From: Chloroflexota bacterium
Lineage (GTDB): Bacteria; Chloroflexota; Dehalococcoidia; Bin125
Direction of reading: 5' to 3'
DNA length: 64,000 bases
Assembly: GCA_003228175.2 (NCBI GenBank)
Contig: QGNQ01000010.1
Span: 1 to 64,000 of the forward strand
Part shown: piece by piece, positions 16,272-24,356 of the stretch
How positions within the stretch are numbered: the stretch's first letter is position 1
How the letters are laid out: the number at the start of each line of letters is the position of its first letter
The notes under the pieces: generated by a model
Databases searched by the model: none
What the model saw: the letters and a program-made list of their open reading frames with translations, nothing else
What the model was told of the DNA's origin: nothing
Position numbers and translations under genes: made by a program

Positions 16272-16866
16272 CGGGCCCGGCTCGCAACCGCCAGCGACCG
16301 GCCCGCGACCGCCTGATCCGTCCCACGACTCCTTCGACGACTACCGCACGCCCAGATTCAACGTCATCGCCATCATCCTCCTCGCCATGGTCTCGCTGAC
16401 CGCGGCCGTCGGCATCACGCTCGCCATCAACAGCGGCGACGAGTCGCCCAGCTTCGCCGCCAACTACTTCGGCGACATCGCCCGCCTCTCCCAGCGTGCC
16501 GCCGCCGACGTCGCCCAACTCGCCCCCGGCCCCGCCGATCGTGCCGCCTGCCTCAAAGACGACGGCGGCGAGATCTGCACCGCCTACGCCCAAGCCGCCC
16601 AAGCCGTCGCCGATCGCATGCAGACCCTGATCGGCGAGTTCTCACTGCTGCAGCCACCCAGTCTCGCGGCCGCCTGGCATCGCGAGTACCGCGCCGCCCT
16701 TGAGCGGATCGAGCGGGCCTTCGGCGACCAGGCCCGCGCCATCACCGCCCAGCGCCTCGACGCCTTCCAGGCCGCCGCCCGCCGCGCCGACGCCGCCGTT
16801 GCCCAAGAGATCGCCCTCAGCGACCAGTTCAACCTGGACTTCGCCGCCCAGCTTGCGGGCGCGTAG
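16258..16866 (+). CDS. Single-pass membrane protein of unknown function
   Basis: A 202-residue protein with a Pro-rich cytoplasmic N-terminus (residues 1-33), one transmembrane helix at about 34-57, and an extracytoplasmic domain of about 140 residues predicted to be helical, with long runs of Ala, Gln and Arg suggestive of a coiled coil. Two Cys (in RAACLKDDGGEICTAY) could form a disulfide outside the cell. The ATG start overlaps the hydrolase gene by 14 bases. I do not recognise the family. Confidence 0.65.
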   Translation: MISTDGPGSQPPATGPRPPDPSHDSFDDYRTPRFNVIAIILLAMVSLTAAVGITLAINSGDESPSFAANYFGDIARLSQRAAADVAQLAPGPADRAACLKDDGGEICTAYAQAAQAVADRMQTLIGEFSLLQPPSLAAAWHREYRAALERIERAFGDQARAITAQRLDAFQAAARRADAAVAQEIALSDQFNLDFAAQLAGA

Positions 16867-16904
16867 GCACACCCCGACGTCGTGTCCCTGATGCAGGGCA
16901 ACGA

Positions 16905-16910
16905 TATGCT
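16905..16910 (+). promoter_or_regulatory. Leaderless -10 box before the low-GC membrane gene
   Basis: TATGCT, five bases, then ATG 16916. Confidence 0.4.
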
Positions 16911-16915
16911 GGGGC

Positions 16916-17707
16916 ATGCGCATCCCAGAATCACTCCGCCCGGGCATCGAGTACTACCGGCGCGTCATCGGGTGCGCCGCATCGAAATCACGAAGGTTCG
17001 TCGTTGCCCACGCTCGCTCGGAGGCGAGCTTCGCGATCGGCACAACCCTCATGATCTTCCTCGTCGCTGGTTCGCCTGATACCGGAACAGAGTGGCTGAT
17101 CCTGCTCTCCCCGTTATTGGGCGTTGGTGCAGTCGTGACCCTCGTCGGACTTGTACAACTGACTCTTGCGCCGGTCTGGCTCGACGAGGAACGGCAGGCC
17201 GACTTCGACGAGCAACAAGAGCTGCTTGCACGGTTCACCCGGATGAAAATCGAACTGTACGCAGGCTGGCCGACCCTCCACAACGCGGACGGCACGACGT
17301 ACTTGATCATTCCCATTCAGTCATTGGCGAACCGGACCCCCGACACTGACATGGACATCGATATTGATCTCTTCATCAAGAAGCGGGGCGAGCCTAGGTT
17401 CTTGCAACCGCTGGAAGGGAATCCGATTCCCAACGCAGCAGACAGCTTGATTGGTCAACCCCACGTAGGGCAGCAACTCTGTCCACCGATTGTCGTCGGC
17501 GCAAAGCGGCGAGCTATGGGGTTTATCGGATTCGATGTGGGTCATCTGGATATCTCCCAAGACTTGACTAACATCGAAACAATCGACGTCATGTTGTCCG
17601 AGGGGGTCGAGAACGTGCACCTCCGCGACGTACACATTTGGCCTCCGGAGCCTATCCCGCCACCAGGTCCCGATACTCCAACGGATCGGCCGGCAGGAGG
17701 CCAATGA
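16916..17707 (+). CDS. Low-GC membrane protein of unknown function
   Basis: A 263-residue protein with two hydrophobic helices near residues 38-52 and 60-85 and a soluble C-terminal domain of beta-strand character. Its base composition is unlike its neighbours: bases 17521-17580 have 26 of 60 G+C and 17341-17400 have 30 of 60, against 48 of 60 in 16741-16800 just upstream, and A/T-ending codons are common. This suggests recent transfer. The last 20 residues (Pro-rich) overlap an antisense frame that reads like the end of another gene, so the natural C-terminus may have been replaced. The family is unknown to me. Confidence 0.6.
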   Translation: MRIPESLRPGIEYYRRVIGCAASKSRRFVVAHARSEASFAIGTTLMIFLVAGSPDTGTEWLILLSPLLGVGAVVTLVGLVQLTLAPVWLDEERQADFDEQQELLARFTRMKIELYAGWPTLHNADGTTYLIIPIQSLANRTPDTDMDIDIDLFIKKRGEPRFLQPLEGNPIPNAADSLIGQPHVGQQLCPPIVVGAKRRAMGFIGFDVGHLDISQDLTNIETIDVMLSEGVENVHLRDVHIWPPEPIPPPGPDTPTDRPAGGQ

Positions 17708-17759
17708 GCGTGTCTCGGAAGCGTCCGGGGTTCTCGCGGTTGCTGAGGATCCGGCCTGT
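17652..17759 (-). pseudogene. Possible 3-prime remnant of an unrecognised gene
   Basis: An open minus-strand frame of 35 codons ends in TAG and reads, in part, ILSNRENPGRFRDTLIG followed by LLPADPLEYRDLVAG. It has the look of a genuine protein C-terminus, but an in-frame stop lies directly upstream and no start exists. It overlaps the 3-prime end of the low-GC gene on the other strand. I infer a truncated gene at an insertion boundary; chance is the alternative. Confidence 0.3.
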
Positions 17760-17817
17760 CTACTCGGCGCAGCGACACTTCTCCGCCTAGTCTCCTGCCG
17801 GAACCGGGGAGTCCTCC

Positions 17818-17886
17818 ATGCAGGTCCGGCGCATCGAAACCATCATCCAGTGGGTCGCGGACCTCGGCGACAGAGTCGCACCCTAG
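17818..17886 (+). CDS. 22-residue ORF or N-terminal gene fragment
   Basis: ATG at 17818 follows GGGGAG by six bases and opens a frame of 22 residues beginning MQVRRIETIIQWVADLG. The Shine-Dalgarno is good, but the frame stops within the end of cofE on the opposite strand. It may be the 5-prime end of a gene cut at the right edge of the low-GC patch, or a small protein. No family is recognised. Confidence 0.3.
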   Translation: MQVRRIETIIQWVADLGDRVAP

Positions 17887-18674
17887 CGGAACAAGTCCAT
17901 CTCCGACGGCCGCACCAGCGTCGACGCATCATGCTCCGACACCGCCACCTTCAGCCCCCGCACCACCGCCACCGGCACCCGGTCCAGCTTGTTCATCACC
18001 GGCTCCGCCGCCCCCGCCAACTCGTCCGCCAGCGCCATCACCGTCACCTTCAGGTCGTACCCCTCCGCGTCCGTCTGCCCCACGTACGACAGCATCGGGT
18101 CCATCCCGCTCACCCCGATCGCGACGTTCGTCAGCCCGTCCCGCCACGGCCGTCCGAACGTGTCGCTGATCACCACCCCCACATCGACCTGGCCCAGCGC
18201 GACTAATCCCGCCCGCAGCCCTCGCGCCGAGGCGCTGGAATCCTCCGGCAGCAACGACACGACCCCCATGTCACCATCGGCGCCGGCAATGTTCGACTGA
18301 TCGATCCCCGCGTTGGCGCAGATCCAGCCCTCCTTCGTCTCCGCGATGATCACCCCCCGCTCCATCCGCACGATCCGCGCCGACTCGCGCAGCACCAACT
18401 CCACCGCCCGCGCGTCCTTGTCCCACTCCGCCGCCCACGCCAGCGCCCTCTCGCCCGGCTCGATCTCCGCCAGCGCGACCAGCCGCCCCTCCGCCTTGCT
18501 CACAATCTTCTGCGTCACCACCAGCACATCGCCCGGCTCTAGCGCTACCCCGTGCGCGCGCAGCGCCCCGTCGATCAGCGCCGCCAGATCGTCGCCCTCG
18601 CGTACCTCCGGAATCCCGCGCAGCGGGATCACGCGATAACCGCCCAGGTCGTCCGACAGCGCCGCGTCGCTCAC
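17883..18674 (-). CDS. cofE: Coenzyme F420-0:L-glutamate ligase CofE
   Basis: A 263-residue GTP-dependent ligase that adds glutamates to F420-0, completing coenzyme F420. Recognisable segments are PEVREGDDLAALI near the N-terminus, VLVVTQKIVSKAEGR (about residues 50-64), the metal- and GTP-binding region ETKEGWICANAGIDQSN, and SDTFGRPWRDGLTNVAIG. It matches stand-alone CofE length (about 250) and lacks the C-terminal FMN reductase domain of actinobacterial FbiB. The GTG start overlaps the stop of the upstream F420 reductase gene (GTGA), so the two form an operon. CofC, CofD and CofG/H genes are not in the window. Confidence 0.95.
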   Translation of the reverse strand: MSDAALSDDLGGYRVIPLRGIPEVREGDDLAALIDGALRAHGVALEPGDVLVVTQKIVSKAEGRLVALAEIEPGERALAWAAEWDKDARAVELVLRESARIVRMERGVIIAETKEGWICANAGIDQSNIAGADGDMGVVSLLPEDSSASARGLRAGLVALGQVDVGVVISDTFGRPWRDGLTNVAIGVSGMDPMLSYVGQTDAEGYDLKVTVMALADELAGAAEPVMNKLDRVPVAVVRGLKVAVSEHDASTLVRPSEMDLFR

Positions 18675-19360
18675 GACTCGATCCCCACCATCCGCACCGC
18701 CGCCTGGGTCTTGTAGCGACGATTGATGCCCAGGATCAGCGCCGTCAAGTCCTCCACGAACCGCGACATCGCCAACGGGCCCGCGTCGATCGCCCGCAGC
18801 TCCGACATCCGACCGGCCAAAGCCATGACCGCCGCCTTGGCCTCCGCGTCGTCGCCGGTGATCAACACGTCCCCCTGGATCGGGGTATCGATCGCCTGCA
18901 GCTTCTTGGCGCTCAGGTTGTGGAACGCCCCCACCACGCGCGCCTCCGGCAGCAACGCCTGCGCCTGCTCCGTCGCGCTGCCCTCCTCCACCTCCTCGAT
19001 CCCGGGTACGCCATCGACGAAGGCCAGCGGCACCACCGCATCGATCAGGATCTTCCGGCCAATCGCCTCCCGCAGGTCCATCAGCGTCGCGCCGTGCCCC
19101 TCGAACGGCACCACCACGATCACGATCTCGCTTGCCTCAACGACGGCCAGGTTCACGTCGCCGCTCACCTCCGCCCCGGGCGCCGCCGCGCGCACGTCGG
19201 CGGCCGCCTCCGCAGCGCGCTCCGCTCGGCGCGACCCGATCCGCACCGGCACCCCCGCCTGGGCCAGCCGCAGCGCCAGCCCACGACCTTCCGGTCCCGT
19301 GCCGCCAATCAGCCCAACCGTCGCTTCGCCACTCGTCACCAGCGCCGCCTCTCGCCCCAT
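18671..19360 (-). CDS. npdG: F420H2:NADP+ oxidoreductase (NADPH-dependent F420 reductase)
   Basis: A protein of about 229 residues with a Rossmann fold that moves hydride between NADP(H) and coenzyme F420. The nucleotide-binding motif GLIGGTGPEGRGLALRLA is at residues 16-33, followed by the NADP-selective IGSRRAERA. AFHNLSAKKLQAID and the C-terminal MSRFVEDLTALILGINRRY fit this family. ATG 19360 is chosen; a GTG at 19339 with GAGAGG upstream is a fair alternative. Pairing with cofE gives both the cofactor and a way to reduce it. Confidence 0.92.
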   Translation of the reverse strand: MGREAALVTSGEATVGLIGGTGPEGRGLALRLAQAGVPVRIGSRRAERAAEAAADVRAAAPGAEVSGDVNLAVVEASEIVIVVVPFEGHGATLMDLREAIGRKILIDAVVPLAFVDGVPGIEEVEEGSATEQAQALLPEARVVGAFHNLSAKKLQAIDTPIQGDVLITGDDAEAKAAVMALAGRMSELRAIDAGPLAMSRFVEDLTALILGINRRYKTQAAVRMVGIES

Positions 19361-19534
19361 GCCGCTACGGACCGACTCACGATCCGCCGGCGCAGATTGA
19401 AGAAAGTTTCTCGCCCGTGCAGAATACAACCCGCGTCCGGCCATCCCCTGTCACATTCGGCACCCCCCAAGAGTCGCCACCAGCCGGTCCGCGCGCCCGC
19501 TCGCTCGTAGTCCGCAGGATCGAAAAGGAACCCC

Positions 19535-20503
19535 GTGGCCCATGCGCGCCCCACGCCACCCTCCCCCGCAGCGGGCCCTCCCACAGCGGACCCCCCCATA
19601 GCGGACCCCAAAGCGGCCCCCGGCCCGACGGCGGCGCCTGCCGCCGCGCTCCACCTTTCCGGCGTCCGCCTCCGCTACGACCATCTCCTCGCCCTCGACG
19701 CGATCGACCTCACGCTGCAGCCGGGCCAATTCGTCGCCATCGTTGGGCCCAGCGGCTGCGGCAAGACATCGTTGCTGCGCATCGCCGCCGGGCTGCTCCT
19801 CCCCACCCAGGGCCACGTCCAGGTGCTGGGCGACACCGCCGCCGCCGCGCAGGCCGGCAAGCGCCTGGGCCTCGTCGCGCAGAGCCCCGCCCTCCTGCCC
19901 TGGCGCGACGTGCGCGCCAACATCGACCTGCCCCGCTCCATCAATCGTGCCGCCGGCCGCGGGCCCCAAGGAACCACTCCCGCCCTGGCCAGCACCGACG
20001 CCCTCATCCGCCTCGTCGGCCTGGAGGGCTTCGAGCAAGCCCGGCCCCACGAGCTCAGCGGCGGCATGCAGCAGCGGGTCGCACTCGCCCGCGCCCTGGC
20101 CGTCAACCCGGAGCTCCTGCTCATGGATGAGCCGTTCGCCGCCCTCGACGAAATCACGCGCGAGCAGATGCGCTACGAACTCCTGCGCATCTGGGCCGCC
20201 GCCGCCGAGCGCGCACCCAAGACCGTCCTCTTCGTCACCCACTCCGTCACCGAAGCCGTCGCCCTCGCCGACCGCGTCGTCGTCATGAGCGCACGCCCCG
20301 GCCGCATTCGCGCCGAGATCGCCATCGACCTCCCCCGCCCACGACGCCAGACCGACGAGCGCTCCCCCGCCTTCCTCGACGCCGTCGATCGCGTCCGCGC
20401 CCTGCTGCGCGACGCCCCCCCAGACGACGCCGCCCACGGCACTACCCACGACACCGCCCACGGCGCTCCGGATAGCCCAGCCCCGGATGGGCCACGACCG
20501 TGA
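19535..20503 (+). CDS. ABC transporter ATP-binding protein (nitrate/sulfonate/thiamine-precursor type)
   Basis: A 322-residue ATPase of the SsuB/TauB/ThiZ group that powers import. The Walker A GPSGCGKT is at 71-78, the Q-loop in VAQSPALLPWRDV, the signature LSGGMQQR from residue 174, and Walker B LLLMDEPFAALD follows. About 38 residues at the N-terminus are Pro/Ala-rich and encoded by short imperfect repeats, and the C-terminus carries an Asp/His/Gly-rich tail; neither is part of the core domain. The start is GTG with AAGGAA upstream. It is coupled to the permease gene by a GTGA overlap. Confidence 0.9.
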   Translation: MAHARPTPPSPAAGPPTADPPIADPKAAPGPTAAPAAALHLSGVRLRYDHLLALDAIDLTLQPGQFVAIVGPSGCGKTSLLRIAAGLLLPTQGHVQVLGDTAAAAQAGKRLGLVAQSPALLPWRDVRANIDLPRSINRAAGRGPQGTTPALASTDALIRLVGLEGFEQARPHELSGGMQQRVALARALAVNPELLLMDEPFAALDEITREQMRYELLRIWAAAAERAPKTVLFVTHSVTEAVALADRVVVMSARPGRIRAEIAIDLPRPRRQTDERSPAFLDAVDRVRALLRDAPPDDAAHGTTHDTAHGAPDSPAPDGPRP

Positions 20504-21330
20504 ACGCCCCCTCCACGACCCCACGCCCGCCCCTGCGGCTCGATTGGGGACGCTGGCTGCGCCTCGCCTTGCCCTACCTGCTGCCGCCGCTCATCGCCGC
20601 CGCCATCGCCGCCGCCGTCTGGGAAGCCTGGGTCGAAATCAACGACGTCAGCATGTTCGTCCTGCCGCCGCCCTCCGCCGTCGCCGACGCACTCATCTCC
20701 GACCTCGGCTTCTTCGCCACCGAGGGCCTGCGCACCTTCGGCGTCGCCATCGGCGGCCTCGCGATCGGCGCCGGCGCCGCCGTCGCCCTCGCCGTCCTCA
20801 TGGCCCACTCCACGACACTCGAGCGCGCCCTGCTGCCCATCGCGATCGCCGTCAAAGTCACCCCCATCGTCGCCCTGGCGCCGCTCTTCGTGATCTGGTT
20901 CGGCTTCGGCTGGGAGCCCAAAGTCGCCATCGCGGCCCTCATCACCTACTTCCCCGTGCTCATCAACGGCATCGCCGGCTTCCGCGATGTCGACCCCGGC
21001 GCGCTCGACTTTCTGCGCTCGCTCAACGCCTCCCCGCGCGAGATCTTCCTTCGACTGCGCGGGCCCTCCGCCCTCCCCTACCTCTTCGCGGCGCTCAAGA
21101 TCGCCGCCACCCTCAGTTTGATCGGCGCAGTCGTCGCGGAGTTCTTCGCGGCCGGGCAGGGCGGTCTCGGCGCCGTCATCGATGAGGAAAACCGACTCGT
21201 CCGCCTCGACCGCCTCTTCGCCGCCATCGTCACCCTCGCCGTGATCGGCGTCCTCATGAACGTCGCGCTCGCCCTCGCCGAGCGCCGGTTCCTCTCCTGG
21301 CATCGCTCCACCTGGACCCCTCCCGGCTAG
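20500..21330 (+). CDS. ABC transporter permease (same importer)
   Basis: A 276-residue permease with about six transmembrane helices in the arrangement of the SsuC/ThiX family. The cytoplasmic EAA-like coupling loop is seen as LDFLRSLNASPREIFLRLRG. The GTG start overlaps the ATPase stop. With the ATPase and the binding protein at 22374 it makes up a complete importer. The ligand is not shown directly; family members carry nitrate, alkylsulfonates, taurine or thiamine pyrimidine precursors. Confidence 0.9.
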   Translation: MNAPSTTPRPPLRLDWGRWLRLALPYLLPPLIAAAIAAAVWEAWVEINDVSMFVLPPPSAVADALISDLGFFATEGLRTFGVAIGGLAIGAGAAVALAVLMAHSTTLERALLPIAIAVKVTPIVALAPLFVIWFGFGWEPKVAIAALITYFPVLINGIAGFRDVDPGALDFLRSLNASPREIFLRLRGPSALPYLFAALKIAATLSLIGAVVAEFFAAGQGGLGAVIDEENRLVRLDRLFAAIVTLAVIGVLMNVALALAERRFLSWHRSTWTPPG

Positions 21331-21453
21331 CCCGGCAGCCTCCGCAATCCACTCCCGCCGCCACTCGCTCCGCACAAGCCCGGCGCTTTGTATCCTTCCC
21401 CCGTACCATCAAAACAAGCACGCCCCGGTCGCCACCGGGCACAGGGAGCGACG

Positions 21454-21870
21454 ATGACCTCGGAACCCACCCCCCCCGAAACCCCAACCCCCCAGCCCCC
21501 AACCGCCCAGCCCCCAGCCCCGCAACCGAACCCCACCCCGGGAACGCCCGACGACCACGCCGACGCCGACCGCCCAGACGACCCCTCCAACGCCGACGGC
21601 CGAATGCCCAGCAAAGTCAGCCGCCGTGAAGTCACGCGCGTCGTCATCAAGATCACGGGCGTCAAAGACCTCTTGGAGATCGAAGGCGACGACGTCGACC
21701 TCGGCTCCGACCTCAAGGTGCGCTACAAGCACCACCTCGTCGCCGAGTTCCGCCGCGACGCCGTCGACGGCTGGTGGTTCAAGACCTTCGTGCTCAACCA
21801 GGGACCGCCCTTCGGCGGTGAAGGTGACGCCACGGACGTCGGCGACCTGGCGGCCACCCCAGACAGCTAG
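21454..21870 (+). CDS. Small protein with proline-rich N-terminus, unknown function
   Basis: A 138-residue acidic protein. Residues 2-50 are dominated by Pro, Thr and Gln in a repeated TPQPP-like pattern and are surely disordered; residues about 50-115 form a compact alpha/beta segment (SRREVTRVVIKITGVKDLLE, then VRYKHHLVAEFRRD). The ATG has AGGGAG five bases upstream, and a TATCCT box lies at about 21391. It stands between the importer genes and the HxlR regulator, which splits the transporter locus. I do not recognise the domain. Confidence 0.6.
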   Translation: MTSEPTPPETPTPQPPTAQPPAPQPNPTPGTPDDHADADRPDDPSNADGRMPSKVSRREVTRVVIKITGVKDLLEIEGDDVDLGSDLKVRYKHHLVAEFRRDAVDGWWFKTFVLNQGPPFGGEGDATDVGDLAATPDS

Positions 21871-21895
21871 CCCGCCAACCAGCGAACTCCCGCCG

Positions 21896-22330
21896 CTAGC
21901 CCTCCACGATCCGCAGCCGCGACCGCGGCGTGTCCCGATCGCACTTCGGGCAGCGATAGACCAGCCCCACTTCGTGCCCGCACGCCTGATCCACCAGGCT
22001 CAGATCGTGCTGCGCGGCCTCGCCCCAGATCAGCAACGCCCCCACCGCCGCGCCCAGCCCGTGCCCGCGCCGCGTAAGCACGTACTCATCCCGTGGCGGC
22101 GCATCCTGGTAGCGCCGACGCACCAGCACCCCGTTGCGCTCCAACCGTCGCAGCCGCTCCGCCAGAATGTTCGGCGCGATCCCCACCACCGACTCGCGCA
22201 GCTGCCCGAACCGCGTGTTCCCGCGCAGCAGGTCCCGCACCACCAGCAACGACCAGCGGTCGCCCACGATATCGAGCGCGGCTCCCAGCGGATCGCGGGC
22301 GTGCTTTCTGGCTGACACAGTGCATTGCAT
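21896..22330 (-). CDS. HxlR-family winged-helix regulator
   Basis: A regulator of about 144 residues. The signature of the family is visible as CTVSARKHARDPLGAALDIV followed by GDRWSLLVVRDLLRG and the wing region ERLRRLERNGVLVRR, YVLTRRG. The C-terminal 40 residues hold a Cys in QACGHEV and a CPKC pair that may bind zinc. The ATG lies inside a TATAAT (22329-22334) read on the same strand; if that is the true -10 box, translation would begin at the GTG at 22318. It is divergent from the binding-protein gene by 43 bases and a TGCATTGCA dyad overlaps its start, so it probably controls the transporter. Confidence 0.85.
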   Translation of the reverse strand: MQCTVSARKHARDPLGAALDIVGDRWSLLVVRDLLRGNTRFGQLRESVVGIAPNILAERLRRLERNGVLVRRRYQDAPPRDEYVLTRRGHGLGAAVGALLIWGEAAQHDLSLVDQACGHEVGLVYRCPKCDRDTPRSRLRIVEG

Positions 22331-22360
22331 TATACAACCCACTTGGGCGCGCCGTCTGGC

Positions 22361-22366
22361 TAGGCT
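22361..22366 (+). promoter_or_regulatory. Leaderless -10 box before the binding-protein gene
   Basis: TAGGCT, seven bases, then ATG 22374, no Shine-Dalgarno. Confidence 0.5.
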
Positions 22367-22373
22367 CGCCCAC

Positions 22374-23456
22374 ATGCACGCTCTCCCCCAATATCCGTTC
22401 CAACACTGGTCTCGCCGGCTGCTCGCGCTGCTCACCCTCACCATCGTCGTCGCCGTCGTCGCGGCGGCCTGCGGCGGCGGCAACTCCGACAACGACCGCC
22501 TCTCGATCACCTTCATGGCCGGCTTCCGCGCCCAAGCCAACCTGCCCTTCGTCGCCGCCTACGTCGCCGACCAGGAAGGCTTCTTTGACGACCTCGACCT
22601 GGACGTCACCATCCAGCACTCCTCCGGACAGGGCGAACACGTCCGTCTCCTGCTCGGCGATGACGTCGATGTGACCACGCAGCCCGCTAGCGAACTCATC
22701 CAGCGCCGCGCCGACCCAGGCGCGCCCCTGGTCGCCGTCGCGCTCTTCGGCCAGACCGGCGACCTCGGCTACGCCGTCCTCGCAGACAGCGGCATCGAGT
22801 CCCCGGCGGACTTCGCCGGACGCACCGTCGGCTTCAAGGGCGTCGTCCAGGCCGAGTTCCTCGCCATGCTCAACGCCAAAGGCCTCACCGACGCCGACGT
22901 CGATCTCGTCGGCGTCGGCTTCAATCCCGTCGTCCTGCCGGAGGGCCAGGTCGATGTCTACCCCGTCTTCCTCGACAACGAGCCGGACATCCTGCAGCGC
23001 GTCATGGGCGCATCGATCCGCGTCTTCCAGGCCGGCGACCACGGCGTGCCCACGCTCGGCGTGACCTACGTCGTCACCGAGGACCTCCTCGCCGACGCTG
23101 ACCGCCGAGAGGCCCTGCGGCGCTTCCTCATCGGCGCCATGCGCGGCTTCCAGTTCGCCCTCGCGGATCCGGCCGCCGCCATCGAGGCCACCACCGCCTT
23201 CCTCAGCGACGAGGCGGACCTCGTCCACGAACGGTTCATCCTCGACACCGACCTCGCCAACGCAACCTCGGAGCTCACCCTGGCCAACGGCCTCGGCTGG
23301 TTCACCGATCAGCAGTTCCAGGCCCTGCACGACGTGCTCCTCGCCTTCGGCGGCATCGAACAAGGCGTTGAGATTGGGCCCATGTTGGACCGCTCGCTGC
23401 TGGAGTCCACAGCGCAGGAAGACCGCGCCCACCAGCGCAGTCCCGCGCAGAACTAA
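22374..23456 (+). CDS. ABC transporter substrate-binding lipoprotein (NMT1/THI5-like)
   Basis: A 360-residue periplasmic-type binding protein of the NMT1/SsuA group. A signal peptide ends in a lipobox with the lipidated Cys at residue 33 (VAAAC). The mature domain begins ITFMAGFRAQANLPFVAAYV and contains ADQEGFFDDLDLDV, the pattern seen in binding proteins for thiamine pyrimidine precursors, nitrate and sulfonates. It is separated from its likely ATPase and permease by a small gene and the HxlR regulator. The window also encodes thiamine pyrophosphokinase, so a thiamine precursor is a reasonable but unproven ligand. Confidence 0.88.
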   Translation: MHALPQYPFQHWSRRLLALLTLTIVVAVVAAACGGGNSDNDRLSITFMAGFRAQANLPFVAAYVADQEGFFDDLDLDVTIQHSSGQGEHVRLLLGDDVDVTTQPASELIQRRADPGAPLVAVALFGQTGDLGYAVLADSGIESPADFAGRTVGFKGVVQAEFLAMLNAKGLTDADVDLVGVGFNPVVLPEGQVDVYPVFLDNEPDILQRVMGASIRVFQAGDHGVPTLGVTYVVTEDLLADADRREALRRFLIGAMRGFQFALADPAAAIEATTAFLSDEADLVHERFILDTDLANATSELTLANGLGWFTDQQFQALHDVLLAFGGIEQGVEIGPMLDRSLLESTAQEDRAHQRSPAQN

Positions 23457-23501
23457 CCGCCCCCCACGGGCGCTGCAAATGCGATCCCACGTGAATCTGG
23501 G

Positions 23502-24014
23502 TTATCCGGCGGCGACGGCCGCCTTCTTCTTGCCGAACTTTTCCTGCCCCGGCGTCGGCTTGTCGTCCGGGTAGTGCGTCTTCTTCAGCATGTCCCGCAG
23601 CGGGAAGATGTGCACCGCGTCCCAGCCGCAAGAGTCCTCGCACAGCCGGCAGCCGGTGCAGTTCTTCTCGATCACCACCGCCTGGCCAAAGAAATCGGTC
23701 GCCGCCTCCGTGTGGCCCAACTCCAGCGCATCAAACGGGCAGACATTGATGCAGATTTCGCAGCCAGAACCGATGCAGCGCTCCGAATCGACGACCGCCT
23801 TGGGCCATTCCTTCTTCGGGAACTTGCGGCACAGATCGCCCACCTCGTCCAGGATCGCCTCCACCGGACAGACCGCCCCGCAGGCCCCACACTCAATGCA
23901 CAGCACCGGGTCGATGTAGTGAATCACGTTGCGCTCGCCGTAGATCGCGTTCGTCGGGCAGCGACTCACACAGGCCGTGCAGCCAATGCAGTTCTCGACG
24001 ATCTCGTAGGTCAC
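23502..24014 (-). CDS. Polyferredoxin with four [4Fe-4S] sites
   Basis: A 170-residue electron carrier with four four-cysteine motifs: Cys9/12/15/19, Cys39/42/45/49, Cys80/85/88/92 (with a longer first spacing) and Cys119/122/125/129. The last set is followed by GWDAV rather than Pro, which may shift its potential. An extra Cys at 62 is not part of a motif. It resembles electron-transfer subunits that serve oxidoreductases, but no partner adjoins it. The C-terminal 35 residues are Lys-rich. It has its own promoter at 24101-24128, so it is probably a single-gene transcript. Confidence 0.88.
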   Translation of the reverse strand: MTYEIVENCIGCTACVSRCPTNAIYGERNVIHYIDPVLCIECGACGAVCPVEAILDEVGDLCRKFPKKEWPKAVVDSERCIGSGCEICINVCPFDALELGHTEAATDFFGQAVVIEKNCTGCRLCEDSCGWDAVHIFPLRDMLKKTHYPDDKPTPGQEKFGKKKAAVAAG

Positions 24015-24100
24015 ACCTACTCCTCAACGCTCCGCAGCTTCACCACGCCCCACCCGACAAGACCCCGCCCAACGGGGCCCCACCCAGCGAACTCTGCGTC

Positions 24101-24128
24101 AGTATAGTCGGCGCTCTGCCAGAGACAA
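24101..24128 (-). promoter_or_regulatory. Sigma70-type promoter of the polyferredoxin gene
   Basis: Read on the minus strand, TTGTCT (24123-24128), a 16-base spacer and TATACT (24101-24106). Transcription would start near 24094, giving an 80-base leader. Confidence 0.55.
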
Positions 24129-24293
24129 CGAGGCCCACACGTTCCGGCGGCGGCATCAATCACCCTCGGACGCACCTCCCCGCATCACGGCCTACAACCC
24201 GGCACAGCCCCAGCACAGCCCATCGCATCACCGGCAAGCCCAACCACCGACCAGAAGTGTCGGGGGAACCCCAACTCCGCTTCAGCCGTCAGG

Positions 24294-24302
24294 TGTTACG
24301 AT
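24294..24302 (+). promoter_or_regulatory. Extended -10 promoter of the lipoprotein gene
   Basis: TG, one base, TACGAT (24297-24302). The start would be near 24309, about 48 bases before the ATG. No -35 hexamer is evident, as is common with an extended -10. Confidence 0.4.
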
Positions 24303-24356
24303 CAGTACGGTCGGCGGAGTCCACCGTGCGACGGTGACGGAACGTCGAGCAAACAC

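Larger units (their letters stand above)
24015..24356. other. 342-base intergenic region between divergent genes
   Basis: The space separates the polyferredoxin from the lipoprotein gene. It holds a promoter for each (24101-24128 on the minus strand, 24294-24302 on the plus strand). In between, the sequence is C/A-rich with no ORF carrying a ribosome-binding site, no tRNA-like fold and no riboswitch core that I can recognise. A short structured or antisense RNA cannot be excluded by eye. Confidence 0.6.

Noticed and set aside
17542-17778. Minus-strand 78-residue frame across the end of the low-GC gene
   Set aside because: It is Arg/Pro-rich with no ribosome-binding site; the neighbouring frame at 17652-17759 looks more like true protein sequence.
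19445-19534. TPP riboswitch upstream of the importer
   Set aside because: I could not find the CTGAGA core or the paired helices in the 90 bases before the gene.
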